The notes under the pieces are model-generated. The model did no database searches, was not told the DNA's origin, and saw nothing but the letters and a program-made list of their open reading frames with translations. From contig NZ_JAKZHX010000002.1 in the NCBI RefSeq assembly GCF_022568815.1, positions 310,001 to 374,000 of the forward strand: DNA of 64,000 nt, written 5' to 3'. This DNA comes from Undibacterium paludis. Lineage in GTDB: Bacteria > Pseudomonadota > Gammaproteobacteria > Burkholderiales > Burkholderiaceae_D. Positions 28,934-37,668 of this stretch are shown piece after piece (positions within the stretch are counted from its first letter, which is position 1; the number at the start of each line of letters is the position of its first letter). The position numbers and the translations under genes were made by a program.

Positions 28934-29445
28934 ATATCAATGACTCGTCACGGCAATATGCCGACGAAATGGAAAACGCTCTTGATGAGCACCTGCACCT
29001 CCTACGTGCAGACTTGCAGCAACTTGATGCACCGCCAGAAACCGAGCGGGCCTTGATGCACGCCTTTGCTGCGCAATACGACAAACAAGACAAGACAGAC
29101 CAAGCCAGGAAGCCTCGCTGGCAGCCGTGGCTGGCTGGTTTGCTTACCCTGGGCGGGAGCCTGGGGTTGTTCATGTTTAACGTCATTTTGCCAATGAGTC
29201 CGGCAAAATTACCAGCAGAAATACATCATACGGCAGCGGTCAACCCGCCCCCTTTTATCGCCCTGGTCCCCCTGGAACGCCTGGACGAAGGTACACCTCA
29301 CATGATGGAGACGGAAGTACCGGCTGCCTGGCTGGCCAGCCTGGGCATGCCCGTCAGTCCGGAAATTGCAGGCGAGATGGTGCAGGCGCAAATGCTGGTG
29401 GATGCAGAAGGATCACCTTTAGCCATGCGCCTGCTCAAAAACTGA
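28930..29445 (+). CDS. Probable anti-sigma factor (single-pass membrane protein)
   Basis: A 171-residue protein: cytoplasmic helical N terminus (~1-60), one membrane segment (~67-88, LAGLLTLGGSLGLFMFNVIL) and a periplasmic tail. Topology, position and the 4-bp overlap with the ECF sigma gene make an anti-sigma role likely, although no ZAS-type HxxxCxxC zinc motif is visible. The periplasmic domain contains proline-rich and acidic stretches but no motif I know. Identification is by context, not homology. Confidence 0.6.
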   Translation: MNINDSSRQYADEMENALDEHLHLLRADLQQLDAPPETERALMHAFAAQYDKQDKTDQARKPRWQPWLAGLLTLGGSLGLFMFNVILPMSPAKLPAEIHHTAAVNPPPFIALVPLERLDEGTPHMMETEVPAAWLASLGMPVSPEIAGEMVQAQMLVDAEGSPLAMRLLKN

Positions 29446-29525
29446 TACACCTGTTTTAAACAGAATCTTTAATGTCGAGATTGATCTTCCTGATCATCTC
29501 TCACCATGAACACGGAGGACACATC

Positions 29526-30716
29526 ATGACTATCAAACTTCCAGTACTGTTTTTTCTGAGCTATGCGTGGACTATGGCACAAGCCAATGCCATCATTGAC
29601 AATCCAGCTCCGGTTGCACCGGAAGAAAGACAGGCACGTCTGCATCTCGAAATCCATCAGGCAGCACCGCTTACCCCCTTGCCTCCTTTTCCTCCAATAT
29701 CTCCCATGCCTGCCTTGGCGGCATTGGCTGAATTGCCAGAGACAAGCACTATCAACAAGACCGTTTCAGATGCCATGAGTGCAGCAAGAAATGCCGCCGA
29801 TGCCATGCATGCAGTTTTCTCTGGCATGCAAGACATGCAAAGTTTTAATCCAATAAAAAATGCTGCATACAGCGCAGAGATCATTACCGAAAAAACCCAG
29901 ACCCTGGCAGATGGAAATCAGATCAGCAATAAGATGTCCAGCCTGGTCTACCGTGATAATGCCGGCCGTACTCGCTATGAAGTACGCGACAACAAGGGAA
30001 ATGTGTCGCAAATCCTTATCACTGACCCGGTGGAAAATTCACGCTATGTAATCATCCCCGATAGGAAAATGGTCACCAAAGTGAGTCTGCCAAAAACTTT
30101 GGACAGGAAAGTCGCGACTACAAAAGAAAAACAGGAAGGCAATGCAAGCCGTGTGTATGTGCAAACAAATGATGATGAAATCATTATCAAGACATTGAAA
30201 AAGAAAAGCGATGACAAAACTGAGGGCAGCAAAGAAGCACGAGAAGAAATCAAGGTCATCAATGCAAAATCTGCCACTTTTGTACCAGGGCCTCATACTG
30301 CCTTCATCAACGCGACCGACAATCTGATCAACATCATCAGAACTTCACCACTTCCGACAGCGTTCACGGACACCCGCTGGAGTAGCAAAACGAGCACCAA
30401 AGATATGGGTACAAAAGATTTCGATGGTGTCCGCGCAGAGGGAAAAATGCGATCCTATCAAATCCCTGCCGGGGAGATTGGCAACAAAAATCCGATTACC
30501 GTCAGTTCTGAAACCTGGTACTCCCCCGACTTGCAGCTCACCGTTCTCATCAAACAAAGCGATCCGCGTACTGGTGAATGGAGTTACCGCCTGAACAACC
30601 TGAAACGTGCGGAGCCAGCCGCAAACCTGTTCACTGTCCCTGAAGGCTACACGGTCAGAGATGTCAATCTCGCACAAAAAATCGTTATCGAAAAACGCGA
30701 AGAAAAGAAACCCTGA
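29526..30716 (+). CDS. Exported protein encoded with ECF sigma/anti-sigma pair
   Basis: A 396-residue protein with a Sec signal peptide (cleaved near AQA-NA) and a proline-rich segment after it. The region from ~residue 110 is rich in beta-strands and lysine (KEKQEGN, KKKSDDKTEGSKEAREE). The C-terminal part (DFDGVRAEGK, IPAGEIGNKNPI, SETWYSPDLQLTVL, SDPRTGEWSYRLNN) is a recurring arrangement in periplasmic proteins near ECF sigma genes; I know no function for it. ATG at 29526 has a GGAGG site; an upstream ATG at 29472 would mask the signal peptide. It ends at a terminator and probably works with the sigma system as sensor or target. Confidence 0.65.
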   Translation: MTIKLPVLFFLSYAWTMAQANAIIDNPAPVAPEERQARLHLEIHQAAPLTPLPPFPPISPMPALAALAELPETSTINKTVSDAMSAARNAADAMHAVFSGMQDMQSFNPIKNAAYSAEIITEKTQTLADGNQISNKMSSLVYRDNAGRTRYEVRDNKGNVSQILITDPVENSRYVIIPDRKMVTKVSLPKTLDRKVATTKEKQEGNASRVYVQTNDDEIIIKTLKKKSDDKTEGSKEAREEIKVINAKSATFVPGPHTAFINATDNLINIIRTSPLPTAFTDTRWSSKTSTKDMGTKDFDGVRAEGKMRSYQIPAGEIGNKNPITVSSETWYSPDLQLTVLIKQSDPRTGEWSYRLNNLKRAEPAANLFTVPEGYTVRDVNLAQKIVIEKREEKKP

Positions 30717-30755
30717 TCCCCTCTGGCCTGCCGGGCCGTTTTTTGCAGGGCTTGT

Positions 30756-30801
30756 GAGTGGCAAGGGCCAGGATTCCCAACCTGCCCTGCCACTCTTTTT
30801 T
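30756..30801 (+). terminator. Rho-independent terminator of the sigma-factor operon
   Basis: GAGTGGCA (30756-30763) pairs with TGCCACTC (30788-30795), followed directly by TTTTTT. A shorter GGCC hairpin with T-run lies just upstream (30725-30745). Confidence 0.85.
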
Positions 30802-30810
30802 AAAGTTTGC

Positions 30811-30839
30811 TTGCCAATGCTCCCGGGATTGGTTATAGT
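30811..30839 (+). promoter_or_regulatory. Sigma-70 promoter upstream of the threonine dehydratase gene
   Basis: TTGCCA (30811-30816) and TATAGT (30834-30839) are spaced by 17 bp, right after a terminator. Transcription would start near 30846, some 250 nt before the dehydratase start codon, leaving an unusually long leader. Confidence 0.65.
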
Positions 30840-30845
30840 TTTTCC

Positions 30846-30983
30846 ATGCACGCAATTATCCCTCCCTTGTCGAACACGAACTTATGCGCTATTCATGCCG
30901 CATCTGCTGTCGTGCACGCGATTGCGCTGCCTGCTGCTCCCACCTGCGACATTTCCATTATTCGAATTATCCAGGGTCGTTAA
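30846..30983 (+). CDS. Putative isoleucine-rich leader peptide
   Basis: A 45-codon reading frame lying wholly in the leader of the threonine dehydratase gene. It encodes MHAIIPPLSNTNLC... and ends ...ISIIRIIQGR; nine of 45 residues are isoleucine, five of them within the last ten. This is the layout of branched-chain amino acid attenuator peptides, and threonine dehydratase makes the isoleucine precursor 2-oxobutyrate. Against it: no ribosome binding site is seen (the ATG lies at the predicted transcription start), and no classical terminator follows, only small alternative stems at 30988-31009 and 31039-31056. Speculative. Confidence 0.3.
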   Translation: MHAIIPPLSNTNLCAIHAASAVVHAIALPAAPTCDISIIRIIQGR

Positions 30984-31097
30984 GCTACGGCGTATGCCGG
31001 TGCCTGGCGGCCCTTCAGCTCATCCTATTCTGATGTCTTGAGCATAGTCACGCTCATGTTCGTCTGACTTTTTGCTGATTTTCATTACGGAGTTTTT

Positions 31098-32171
31098 ATG
31101 TCCCATGTCGCCACAGACAGGCCTGCGCACGTCCTTGCGTCTTTGCCATCTGCCTTACTGAATACGAATTTTCCTTATCCGTCATTGTCTGATATACGCA
31201 AAACTGCGGCCAAATTATCTCAACAAGTTTTACATACCCCCGTCTGGCACTGGCAAACCGGAGCTGTGTTGGACAAGCTTGAACCTGATACCGAAGTATG
31301 GTTGAAACTGGAATTGTTTCAAAAAACCGGCACATTCAAATTGCGCGGCGCATTGAATTGTATTTCTGCACTTGATGGGACCGCCCGTGCGCGCGGTGTA
31401 GTTGCCGTCAGCGCTGGCAATCATGCGATGGCGGTTGCTTATGCAGCCAGGCTGGCGGGGGTGCCATGTAAAGTGGTGTTGCCCCGCCATGCCAGCCCCA
31501 CCCGAATCAAGGCTTGCAGACAAGATGGTGCAGAAGTGATCCTGGAAGCGGACATGCATGCCGCTTTCGCGCTGGGGCAACGTATTGTTGAAGAAGAACA
31601 GCGTACCATGATCCATCCTTATGATGGACCGCTCACGGCATTGGGCACGGCCACGGTAGGACTGGAACTGATGCAGCAACTGGAACATCTCGATGCAGTC
31701 ATCGTCCCAATCGGTGGTGGTGGCCTGTGTGCCGGCATCGCGTCTGCCGTCAAGCAAATTGCGCCACACTGCGCCGTTTATGGGGTGGAACCCTTCGGGG
31801 CGGACGCCATGTATCGCAGTTTTCAATCCGGTCGACCGGAAAAACTGCCAAGTGTAGACAGCGTGGCTGACAGCCTTTGCGCTCCCTATGCAATGGATTA
31901 CAGTTTTCGTGTTTGCCAACGCTTTGTCGATGACATTGTTCGTGTCAGTGATGAAGAAATCTGTATCGCCATGGCTGACCTGTACCATGACGTTAAACTG
32001 GTCGCTGAGCCCGCAGCAGCCGTTGCAACCGCCGGTCTGTTCGGCCCCTTGCGTGAACGTCTTGCTGGAAAGCGCGTGGCACTGATAGTCTGTGGTTCGA
32101 ACGTGGATCCAGCCAGATATGCCGAATTATTGGACAGAGGCATGCAAGACCAGGAAGCAATGTGCGTATGA
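31098..32171 (+). CDS. Threonine/serine dehydratase (PLP-dependent, fold type II)
   Basis: A 357-residue enzyme of the threonine dehydratase family. The PLP lysine lies in TGTFKLRGALN (Lys ~81), with the SAGNHAMAVAYAA substrate loop, and the phosphate-binding glycine loop GGGGLCAGIAS. There is no C-terminal ACT regulatory domain, so it resembles the catabolic TdcB type or a serine/threonine racemase-dehydratase rather than full-length IlvA. It deaminates L-threonine to 2-oxobutyrate or L-serine to pyruvate. The start has a CGGAG site. The N-terminal ~30 residues are an extension. A long leader with a possible attenuator precedes it. Confidence 0.85.
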   Translation: MSHVATDRPAHVLASLPSALLNTNFPYPSLSDIRKTAAKLSQQVLHTPVWHWQTGAVLDKLEPDTEVWLKLELFQKTGTFKLRGALNCISALDGTARARGVVAVSAGNHAMAVAYAARLAGVPCKVVLPRHASPTRIKACRQDGAEVILEADMHAAFALGQRIVEEEQRTMIHPYDGPLTALGTATVGLELMQQLEHLDAVIVPIGGGGLCAGIASAVKQIAPHCAVYGVEPFGADAMYRSFQSGRPEKLPSVDSVADSLCAPYAMDYSFRVCQRFVDDIVRVSDEEICIAMADLYHDVKLVAEPAAAVATAGLFGPLRERLAGKRVALIVCGSNVDPARYAELLDRGMQDQEAMCV

Positions 32172-32287
32172 GATTTAAAATTGAGAGAATAATGAAACTT
32201 TATCTTTCAACTTTAATCAAAAGCAGGCTTTATCACTCATTGACTAACTTGACTAACTGCCTGCTACCAGCCCTGCAAATTGCATCT

Positions 32288-34078
32288 ATGCCTAAATTTA
32301 CACTTGCCCCTGCTTTTCAAGCATCTTTACTTGTGATGACTATCGTTGGTGCATGGTCTGCACCGGCCCAGGCCAAACCGGCTTCAACCGCGAACATCCA
32401 GTTAAAGCAATTGTCTGACAGCTATTGGGACTATTTCCAGGAGGTGAATCCCGAAGCGGCAACACTGTACGGTGAATACAGGCTCAATGCCAGACTGCGT
32501 GATCTTTCAGAAAAAAGGCAGGAAAAGGCAGCAATTGAAGCAAAAACATTGTTGGCCAAGATCAAGTCAGTTCCGGCAACAAAACTCAGTGCATCTGCAA
32601 AAATTGACCAACAGCTATTGATACGTACGCTGACTGATCGTCTGCGCAATTATCAATTAAGGACCTACCTGATGCCGCTGGAGCAGATGAGTGGCGTACA
32701 GACTTCACTCGCGCAACTGCTGACGGTCACGCCTTTTGAAACAGAGCAGCATTACCATGACTATATTGCACGCCTGAACCAGGTCCCGCAATTGTTTGCT
32801 CAGGCGACAGAACTGGCGCGTACGGGCCAGAAGCAGGGTCTGATACCGCCACGATATATTCTTGAAAAAGTGGCTGTCCAATGTCAGGAGATTGCTGCCA
32901 TGACAGGTGAAGAGAATGTTTTCGCCAGCCCTGTAAAACGCTTTCCGGCCAGTTTTACAGAACAGCAGAAGACAGAGTTACGTGCCGCAATATTAAAAGC
33001 AGTGGAAGAAAAACTGCGCCCGGCTTACCAGGAGCTTGGTCAGTTTGTCGCTACAGAGTATGCGCCCAAAGGCAGGAGCGAACCTGGCATCTGGGCATTG
33101 CCACATGGCGATGAGATGTATCGCTTTGCTGTACACACACAGACCACGACCAACCTGAGCCCGGAGCAGATTCACGACATCGGTCTCAAAGAGGTGGCAG
33201 AACTGGAAGCACAAACCGAAGCACTGGCAAAAAAAGCTGGCTATCAGACGACAGCAGAGTTTCGCGCCGCAGTAAAAGCTGACCCCAGGCAAAAACCGGC
33301 TTCACGCGAACAGATCGTAGAAAACTATGAGTTTTACACCAGACAGATGCAAGCCAAACTACCCCAATTGTTTGGCATCCTGCCTAAAGCGGGTTTAAAA
33401 ATAGCAGCCATCCCGGAATTCATGGAGAAAGATGCCTCCACCAATTACCAGCAAGGTACTGCAGACGGCAGTAGACCTGGTCAGGTGTGGGTCAACACCT
33501 ATAATTTCGCCAACCGCAGCATGGTTGGCAACGAGTCGACAGCCTACCACGAAGGCATACCGGGCCACCATATGCAAATCTCCATTGCCCAGGAACTGGC
33601 TGGCATTCACCCTTTCCATCGCGCCTTGAACGATGAATACATTGCCTATGTCGAAGGCTGGGCGCTGTATTCAGAAAGACTGGGCAAGGAAGTTGGCTTC
33701 TTCCAGGACCCGGTCAGTGATCTTGGCCGTCTGAACGGTGAATTGTTCCGTGCCATACGCCTGGTGGTTGATACTGGCATTCATTACAAGCATTGGACAC
33801 GTGAACAAGCCCTCGACTATTTCGACAAACACGTCAGCATACGGCCTGAGTCAGAAGTGGACCGTTACGTCGCCTGGCCAGGGCAGGCACTGGGCTATAA
33901 AATCGGGCAGTTGAAAATCATGGAATTGCGCAAAAAGGCAGAATCAGCATTGGGTAGTCAATTTGACCTGCGCGCCTTCCATGACAATTTGCTCAATGCT
34001 GGCCCATTGCCACTGGATATGCTGGAGCAACATGTTCAACGCTGGATCAGCGCGATAAAAACGCAAAAGAAAAACTGA
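32288..34078 (+). CDS. Exported DUF885 family metallopeptidase-like protein
   Basis: A ~596-residue DUF885 protein with a Sec signal peptide (MPKFTLAPAFQ..., cleaved near AQA-KP). The hallmark HEGIPGHHMQ motif is present (~residue 420), followed by a conserved Glu in YVEGWALYSERLG, together forming a likely zinc site as in HExxH peptidases. Close relatives are annotated as periplasmic or membrane-associated peptidases; the substrate is unknown. In-frame starts at 32168 and 32192 (the latter with AGAGA) exist, but they place 30-40 residues before the signal peptide, so 32288 is preferred. The gene follows the dehydratase gene closely. Confidence 0.85.
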   Translation: MPKFTLAPAFQASLLVMTIVGAWSAPAQAKPASTANIQLKQLSDSYWDYFQEVNPEAATLYGEYRLNARLRDLSEKRQEKAAIEAKTLLAKIKSVPATKLSASAKIDQQLLIRTLTDRLRNYQLRTYLMPLEQMSGVQTSLAQLLTVTPFETEQHYHDYIARLNQVPQLFAQATELARTGQKQGLIPPRYILEKVAVQCQEIAAMTGEENVFASPVKRFPASFTEQQKTELRAAILKAVEEKLRPAYQELGQFVATEYAPKGRSEPGIWALPHGDEMYRFAVHTQTTTNLSPEQIHDIGLKEVAELEAQTEALAKKAGYQTTAEFRAAVKADPRQKPASREQIVENYEFYTRQMQAKLPQLFGILPKAGLKIAAIPEFMEKDASTNYQQGTADGSRPGQVWVNTYNFANRSMVGNESTAYHEGIPGHHMQISIAQELAGIHPFHRALNDEYIAYVEGWALYSERLGKEVGFFQDPVSDLGRLNGELFRAIRLVVDTGIHYKHWTREQALDYFDKHVSIRPESEVDRYVAWPGQALGYKIGQLKIMELRKKAESALGSQFDLRAFHDNLLNAGPLPLDMLEQHVQRWISAIKTQKKN

Positions 34079-34248
34079 TAAATTTGTCGTATGCATGCCG
34101 ACATCTACATATGAAAACCCGCAATGCCCTACAATGCATACTTCACTAGGTGAGGGCTTGCGGATGTTGATTTACGGATGTTGCCAAATATAAAACATCT
34201 CCCTCCCTTTCAATCTGGGCTCAATCAGGAAGCGAATTAGGGATCGGT

Positions 34249-35193
34249 ATGGAACATGGCTGGTTGGCAGATTTTTTTCATCAACATAATAGCCTGATGG
34301 TGTTTGTCAACGTCTTGCTGCAACAACTGGGCTTGCCAGTACCCGCTGTTCCCACCATGATGTTCAACGCCAGCCAGACAACGCATACCAGTCAATTACT
34401 GATACTGCTGCTGTCAGCCATCATCGCGTCCCTGACAGCCGATCTGATCTGGTACCAGGCCGGTAAAAAATTCGGCTACAAGGTCTTGAAATTTTTGTGC
34501 AAAATGTCCATTAACCCTGGCTCTTGCGTCAACCAGACCGAAGCCCGGTTTCATCGCTGGGGAGTCTGGTCCCTGGTCGTTGGCAAATTCATTCCCGGTT
34601 TTTCCACCGTGGCGCCACCCGTAGCAGGTGCACTGGGCATGTCACGCGTGTCATTCATGCTGGCATCAGCCATCGGTGCCGGCCTGTGGGCCGGGCTGGC
34701 CTTGCTGGCAGGTTTTGCGCTGCAAGCGCAAATTGAGTCTGGCCTGGCCTTATTGTCACAGCATGGTATACGTATCGTAGCAGTCTTTGTCGCCCTGCTC
34801 CTGGTCTGGCTGGCATGGAAATTCTGGCAAAAAAAGCGTTTTGAAAAACTGGCGACGATACCGCATTTCAGTCCTGCAGAATTGAAAGACAGCTATCAAA
34901 GAAACGCCATGCCGCGCATTATAGACTTGCGCAGTCCAGCCCTGATTGCAGAGACCGGTGTCATTCCAAAAGCAACCGTCAGCGAAACCAAGCAGGTCGG
35001 GATTGCTGCTCAAGCCTGGCCCAAACATGAAATGATCATCACCATTTGCGCCTGCCCCGGTGATGCTGGCGCAGTACACGCAGCGCATACCTTGAAACAA
35101 TTGGGATTTGAAGATGTCAGGCCATTTGCCGGTGGCTTTGACGCATGGCGCGAATTGGCGAATACGTATCCTGGGTTGCTGGAAAAAATATAG
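34249..35193 (+). CDS. DedA-family membrane protein fused to a rhodanese domain
   Basis: A 314-residue fusion. Residues ~1-205 are a DedA/VTT-type membrane domain with several hydrophobic helices and the family motifs GLPVPAVPTMMF, ADLIWYQAGKKFG and FIPGFSTVAPPVAGALGM. Residues ~215-310 form a cytosolic rhodanese-like domain (RIIDLRSP near its start, active-site loop ITICACPGDAGA with cysteine, and GGFDAWRELA at the end). DedA proteins act in lipid scrambling and membrane homeostasis; the rhodanese part could handle sulfane sulfur. It is the last plus-strand gene before ureD, which is convergent 13 bp away. Confidence 0.87.
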   Translation: MEHGWLADFFHQHNSLMVFVNVLLQQLGLPVPAVPTMMFNASQTTHTSQLLILLLSAIIASLTADLIWYQAGKKFGYKVLKFLCKMSINPGSCVNQTEARFHRWGVWSLVVGKFIPGFSTVAPPVAGALGMSRVSFMLASAIGAGLWAGLALLAGFALQAQIESGLALLSQHGIRIVAVFVALLLVWLAWKFWQKKRFEKLATIPHFSPAELKDSYQRNAMPRIIDLRSPALIAETGVIPKATVSETKQVGIAAQAWPKHEMIITICACPGDAGAVHAAHTLKQLGFEDVRPFAGGFDAWRELANTYPGLLEKI

Positions 35194-35206
35194 CAACAGA
35201 AGGAAT

Positions 35207-36094
35207 TCAGGTATTCCAGATACGTGGTATTACTGCTTCACACCCTATCACCACAGGCCGCAAGTGTTGCCACACCAGATGTTGCCAGTGCCTGGCAACT
35301 TCACTGGAATTACCGAGGTAGCGCGCAACGATCACCGACTTCATCTGTGTCACACCACAAACGGCATCCGGTTCTTGTTGCGCCAATAAGGCACTGGTCT
35401 GTTCACGCAAGGATTGCAATTGCTCGCTGCCAAGCAATCCACCTGATGCCAGCAAGGTCGCACACACTGACTTGCCCTGCAAACCAAGCGGGCTTTGCAT
35501 GGCGTGACTGCCTCCTTCCAGGCTGCCCTGTTCATGCCAGACCATGCGCCCTTCCCTATAGATACTGCAATGCTGCCTTATCTTGCCGGTAGTATATGTT
35601 TCACCCGATGCGGTACGGCCAAAACAATAAATATCGCCGCTGATCAGCCGCGCATCACGCGACAGGTGCATGGTCTGGTGCAGATCAACACAGGCGTCAT
35701 CAAAAAAAATGGTCTCTTGCGGCAACCACTCCAGCTTGGCTGCATCATCAAGAACAAGTTCAATTTTTTGTACTGAAGTATGCGCATTGCTGCGATACCA
35801 TTTGGCAGCGCCGGGCGTGGTGATCAAGGCATGGGCGCCGGCATCCAGATTGACATCTATTGCCAACTGATCGCCGCCGACTACTCCGCCGGGAGGATGG
35901 ATGATGATGGCATGACAAATTTCAGCACCTTCAGGATACAAAGGTTTTTGTACTCGTAAAGGACCACTGTGTTTGCGCCCGGTCAGACGGGTGACATCGG
36001 CATCCTTGCTGAACCCCAGTTGCAGACTTGCCTGCCAATGCGAGCATGATGTGACTATAGGTATAGACTGGTGACTGGCATCCATGAGCAACAT
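35207..36094 (-). CDS. ureD: Urease accessory protein UreD (UreH)
   Basis: A 295-residue UreD. Family signatures are present: RKHSGPLRVQKPLYPEG, IIHPPGGVVGGDQLAI, ITTPGAAKWYRS and LEWLPQETIFFDDA. UreD forms the scaffold that binds apo-urease and recruits UreF and UreG for nickel insertion. It is the last gene of the urtABCDE transcript, 18 bp after urtE, rather than sitting directly before ureA; about 7 kb of opposite-strand genes lie between it and ureA. Confidence 0.95.
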   Translation of the reverse strand: MLLMDASHQSIPIVTSCSHWQASLQLGFSKDADVTRLTGRKHSGPLRVQKPLYPEGAEICHAIIIHPPGGVVGGDQLAIDVNLDAGAHALITTPGAAKWYRSNAHTSVQKIELVLDDAAKLEWLPQETIFFDDACVDLHQTMHLSRDARLISGDIYCFGRTASGETYTTGKIRQHCSIYREGRMVWHEQGSLEGGSHAMQSPLGLQGKSVCATLLASGGLLGSEQLQSLREQTSALLAQQEPDAVCGVTQMKSVIVARYLGNSSEVARHWQHLVWQHLRPVVIGCEAVIPRIWNT

Positions 36095-36112
36095 TGATTA
36101 GGCAAAACAGCA

Positions 36113-36811
36113 CTATACCGCGAGATGCCGCTTGACGTCATCGCCATCCATGAGGTCCTGACCGCCATAGGCTACCACTTCGCCACGCGACAAGACAACA
36201 AAATGGTCGGCCAGTTCACGGGCAAAATCAAAGTACTGCTCACACAACAGAATACCGATATCGCCACGTTCACGCAGCAAGCGTATCACACGACCGATGT
36301 CCTTGATGATGGATGGCTGTATGCCCTCAGTCGGTTCATCAAGAATAATGAGCCTGGGTTCTGCCAGCAGGGCGCGGGCAATTGCAAGCTGTTGTTGCTG
36401 ACCACCCGACAAGTCGCCACCACGTCTGTGCAGCATTTCTTTTAGCACGGGAAACAATTCATACACTTCTGGTTTGATCTTTCCGGCTTTGCGCGCTGGC
36501 AGATTCGCCATGCCCATCAGCAGGTTTTCTTCCACGGTCAGGCGTGCAAATATTTCGCGCCCCTGTGGCACATAGGCAATACCTGCTCTGGAACGTTCAT
36601 GTGGTGCCAGTCGCTTGATGTCACGCCCTTCAAAATAGACGGAACCCTCGGCCACCGGCAAAATACCCATCAGGCATTTCAACAAACTGGTCTTGCCTAC
36701 ACCATTGCGGCCCAGCAGGGCCATGCACTCCCCTTTTTTTAATGACAGTGAGACACCGCGCAGGGTGTGGCTGGAACCATAGTATTGATGTAATTGTTTG
36801 ACTTCGAGCAT
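36113..36811 (-). CDS. urtE: Urea ABC transporter ATP-binding protein UrtE
   Basis: A 232-residue LivF-type ATPase. Walker A LGRNGVGKTSLLK (~residues 33-45), signature LSGGQQQQLAIARAL, Walker B LIILDEPTEGIQPS and the switch His region are all present. It starts with MLEVKQLHQYYGSSHTLRGV as usual for UrtE. It pairs with UrtD to power high-affinity urea uptake. It lies 2 bp after urtD. Confidence 0.95.
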   Translation of the reverse strand: MLEVKQLHQYYGSSHTLRGVSLSLKKGECMALLGRNGVGKTSLLKCLMGILPVAEGSVYFEGRDIKRLAPHERSRAGIAYVPQGREIFARLTVEENLLMGMANLPARKAGKIKPEVYELFPVLKEMLHRRGGDLSGGQQQQLAIARALLAEPRLIILDEPTEGIQPSIIKDIGRVIRLLRERGDIGILLCEQYFDFARELADHFVVLSRGEVVAYGGQDLMDGDDVKRHLAV

Positions 36812-36813
36812 GC

Positions 36814-37668
36814 TTATCGTCCCAGATAGACTTCGATGACCCGCTCGTCAGCCTGCACTTGTTGCATGGTTCCTTGCGCAAGCACCGATCCCTCATGTAA
36901 TACAGTCACGATGCCCTGCTGTGCAATCTCGGCGACAAAACCCATATCATGTTCAACGACCATGATGGAATGCTTGCCGCGCAATTCATTGAGTAATTCT
37001 GCGGTACGAGCAGTTTCTGCGTCGGACATGCCTGCTACAGGTTCATCCAGTAAAATCAGTTGCGGTTCCTGCATCAGCAACATACCGATTTCCAGCCATT
37101 GTTTTTGTCCATGTGACAGCAAGCCCGCCTGCCTCTGCTCTTGCCCATTCAGGCGTATCAATTGCAGGATGCTGTCTATTTTGTCCTTCTGTTCGCTATC
37201 AAGGCGGGCAAACAAGGTAGTCTTGACGCGCTTGTCCATTTTCATGGCCAGTTCCAGGTTTTCAAAAACACTGTGCTGCTCAAACACGGTCGGACGCTGG
37301 AACTTGCGGCCTATGCCGGCATGGGCAATGTCCACCTCGTTCATGCGCGTCAGGTCCATTGTCTGGCCAAAAAATACCGTGCCAGAGGTGGGCCTGGTCT
37401 TGCCGGTGATGACATCCATCATCGTGGTCTTGCCAGCCCCATTCGGGCCGATGATGCAACGAAGCTCACCGACAGAGATGTCGAGATTCAAATGATTGAT
37501 GGCTTTAAACCCATCGAAGGAAACGACTATGTCTTCCAGGTACAAGATGGCACCGTGGGTAGTATCAACACCTTCAGGCTTGATGCGCCCATACGATACA
37601 CCCTGATCACCGGTTGCCCCCTCATATTGCTGACCGGGGCGCAGGACGCCGCTCATCATGGGGCTCAT
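36814..37668 (-). CDS. urtD: Urea ABC transporter ATP-binding protein UrtD
   Basis: A 284-residue LivG-type ATPase with Walker A IGPNGAGKTTMMD, signature LLSHGQKQWLEIGMLL and Walker B LILLDEPVAGM. The first ~45 residues (before LYLEDIVVSFDGF) are an extension common in UrtD. ATG at 37668 has a strong GGGAGCAGG site and overlaps the urtC stop by ATGA; the longer frame to 37770 is not needed. Confidence 0.95.
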   Translation of the reverse strand: MSPMMSGVLRPGQQYEGATGDQGVSYGRIKPEGVDTTHGAILYLEDIVVSFDGFKAINHLNLDISVGELRCIIGPNGAGKTTMMDVITGKTRPTSGTVFFGQTMDLTRMNEVDIAHAGIGRKFQRPTVFEQHSVFENLELAMKMDKRVKTTLFARLDSEQKDKIDSILQLIRLNGQEQRQAGLLSHGQKQWLEIGMLLMQEPQLILLDEPVAGMSDAETARTAELLNELRGKHSIMVVEHDMGFVAEIAQQGIVTVLHEGSVLAQGTMQQVQADERVIEVYLGR

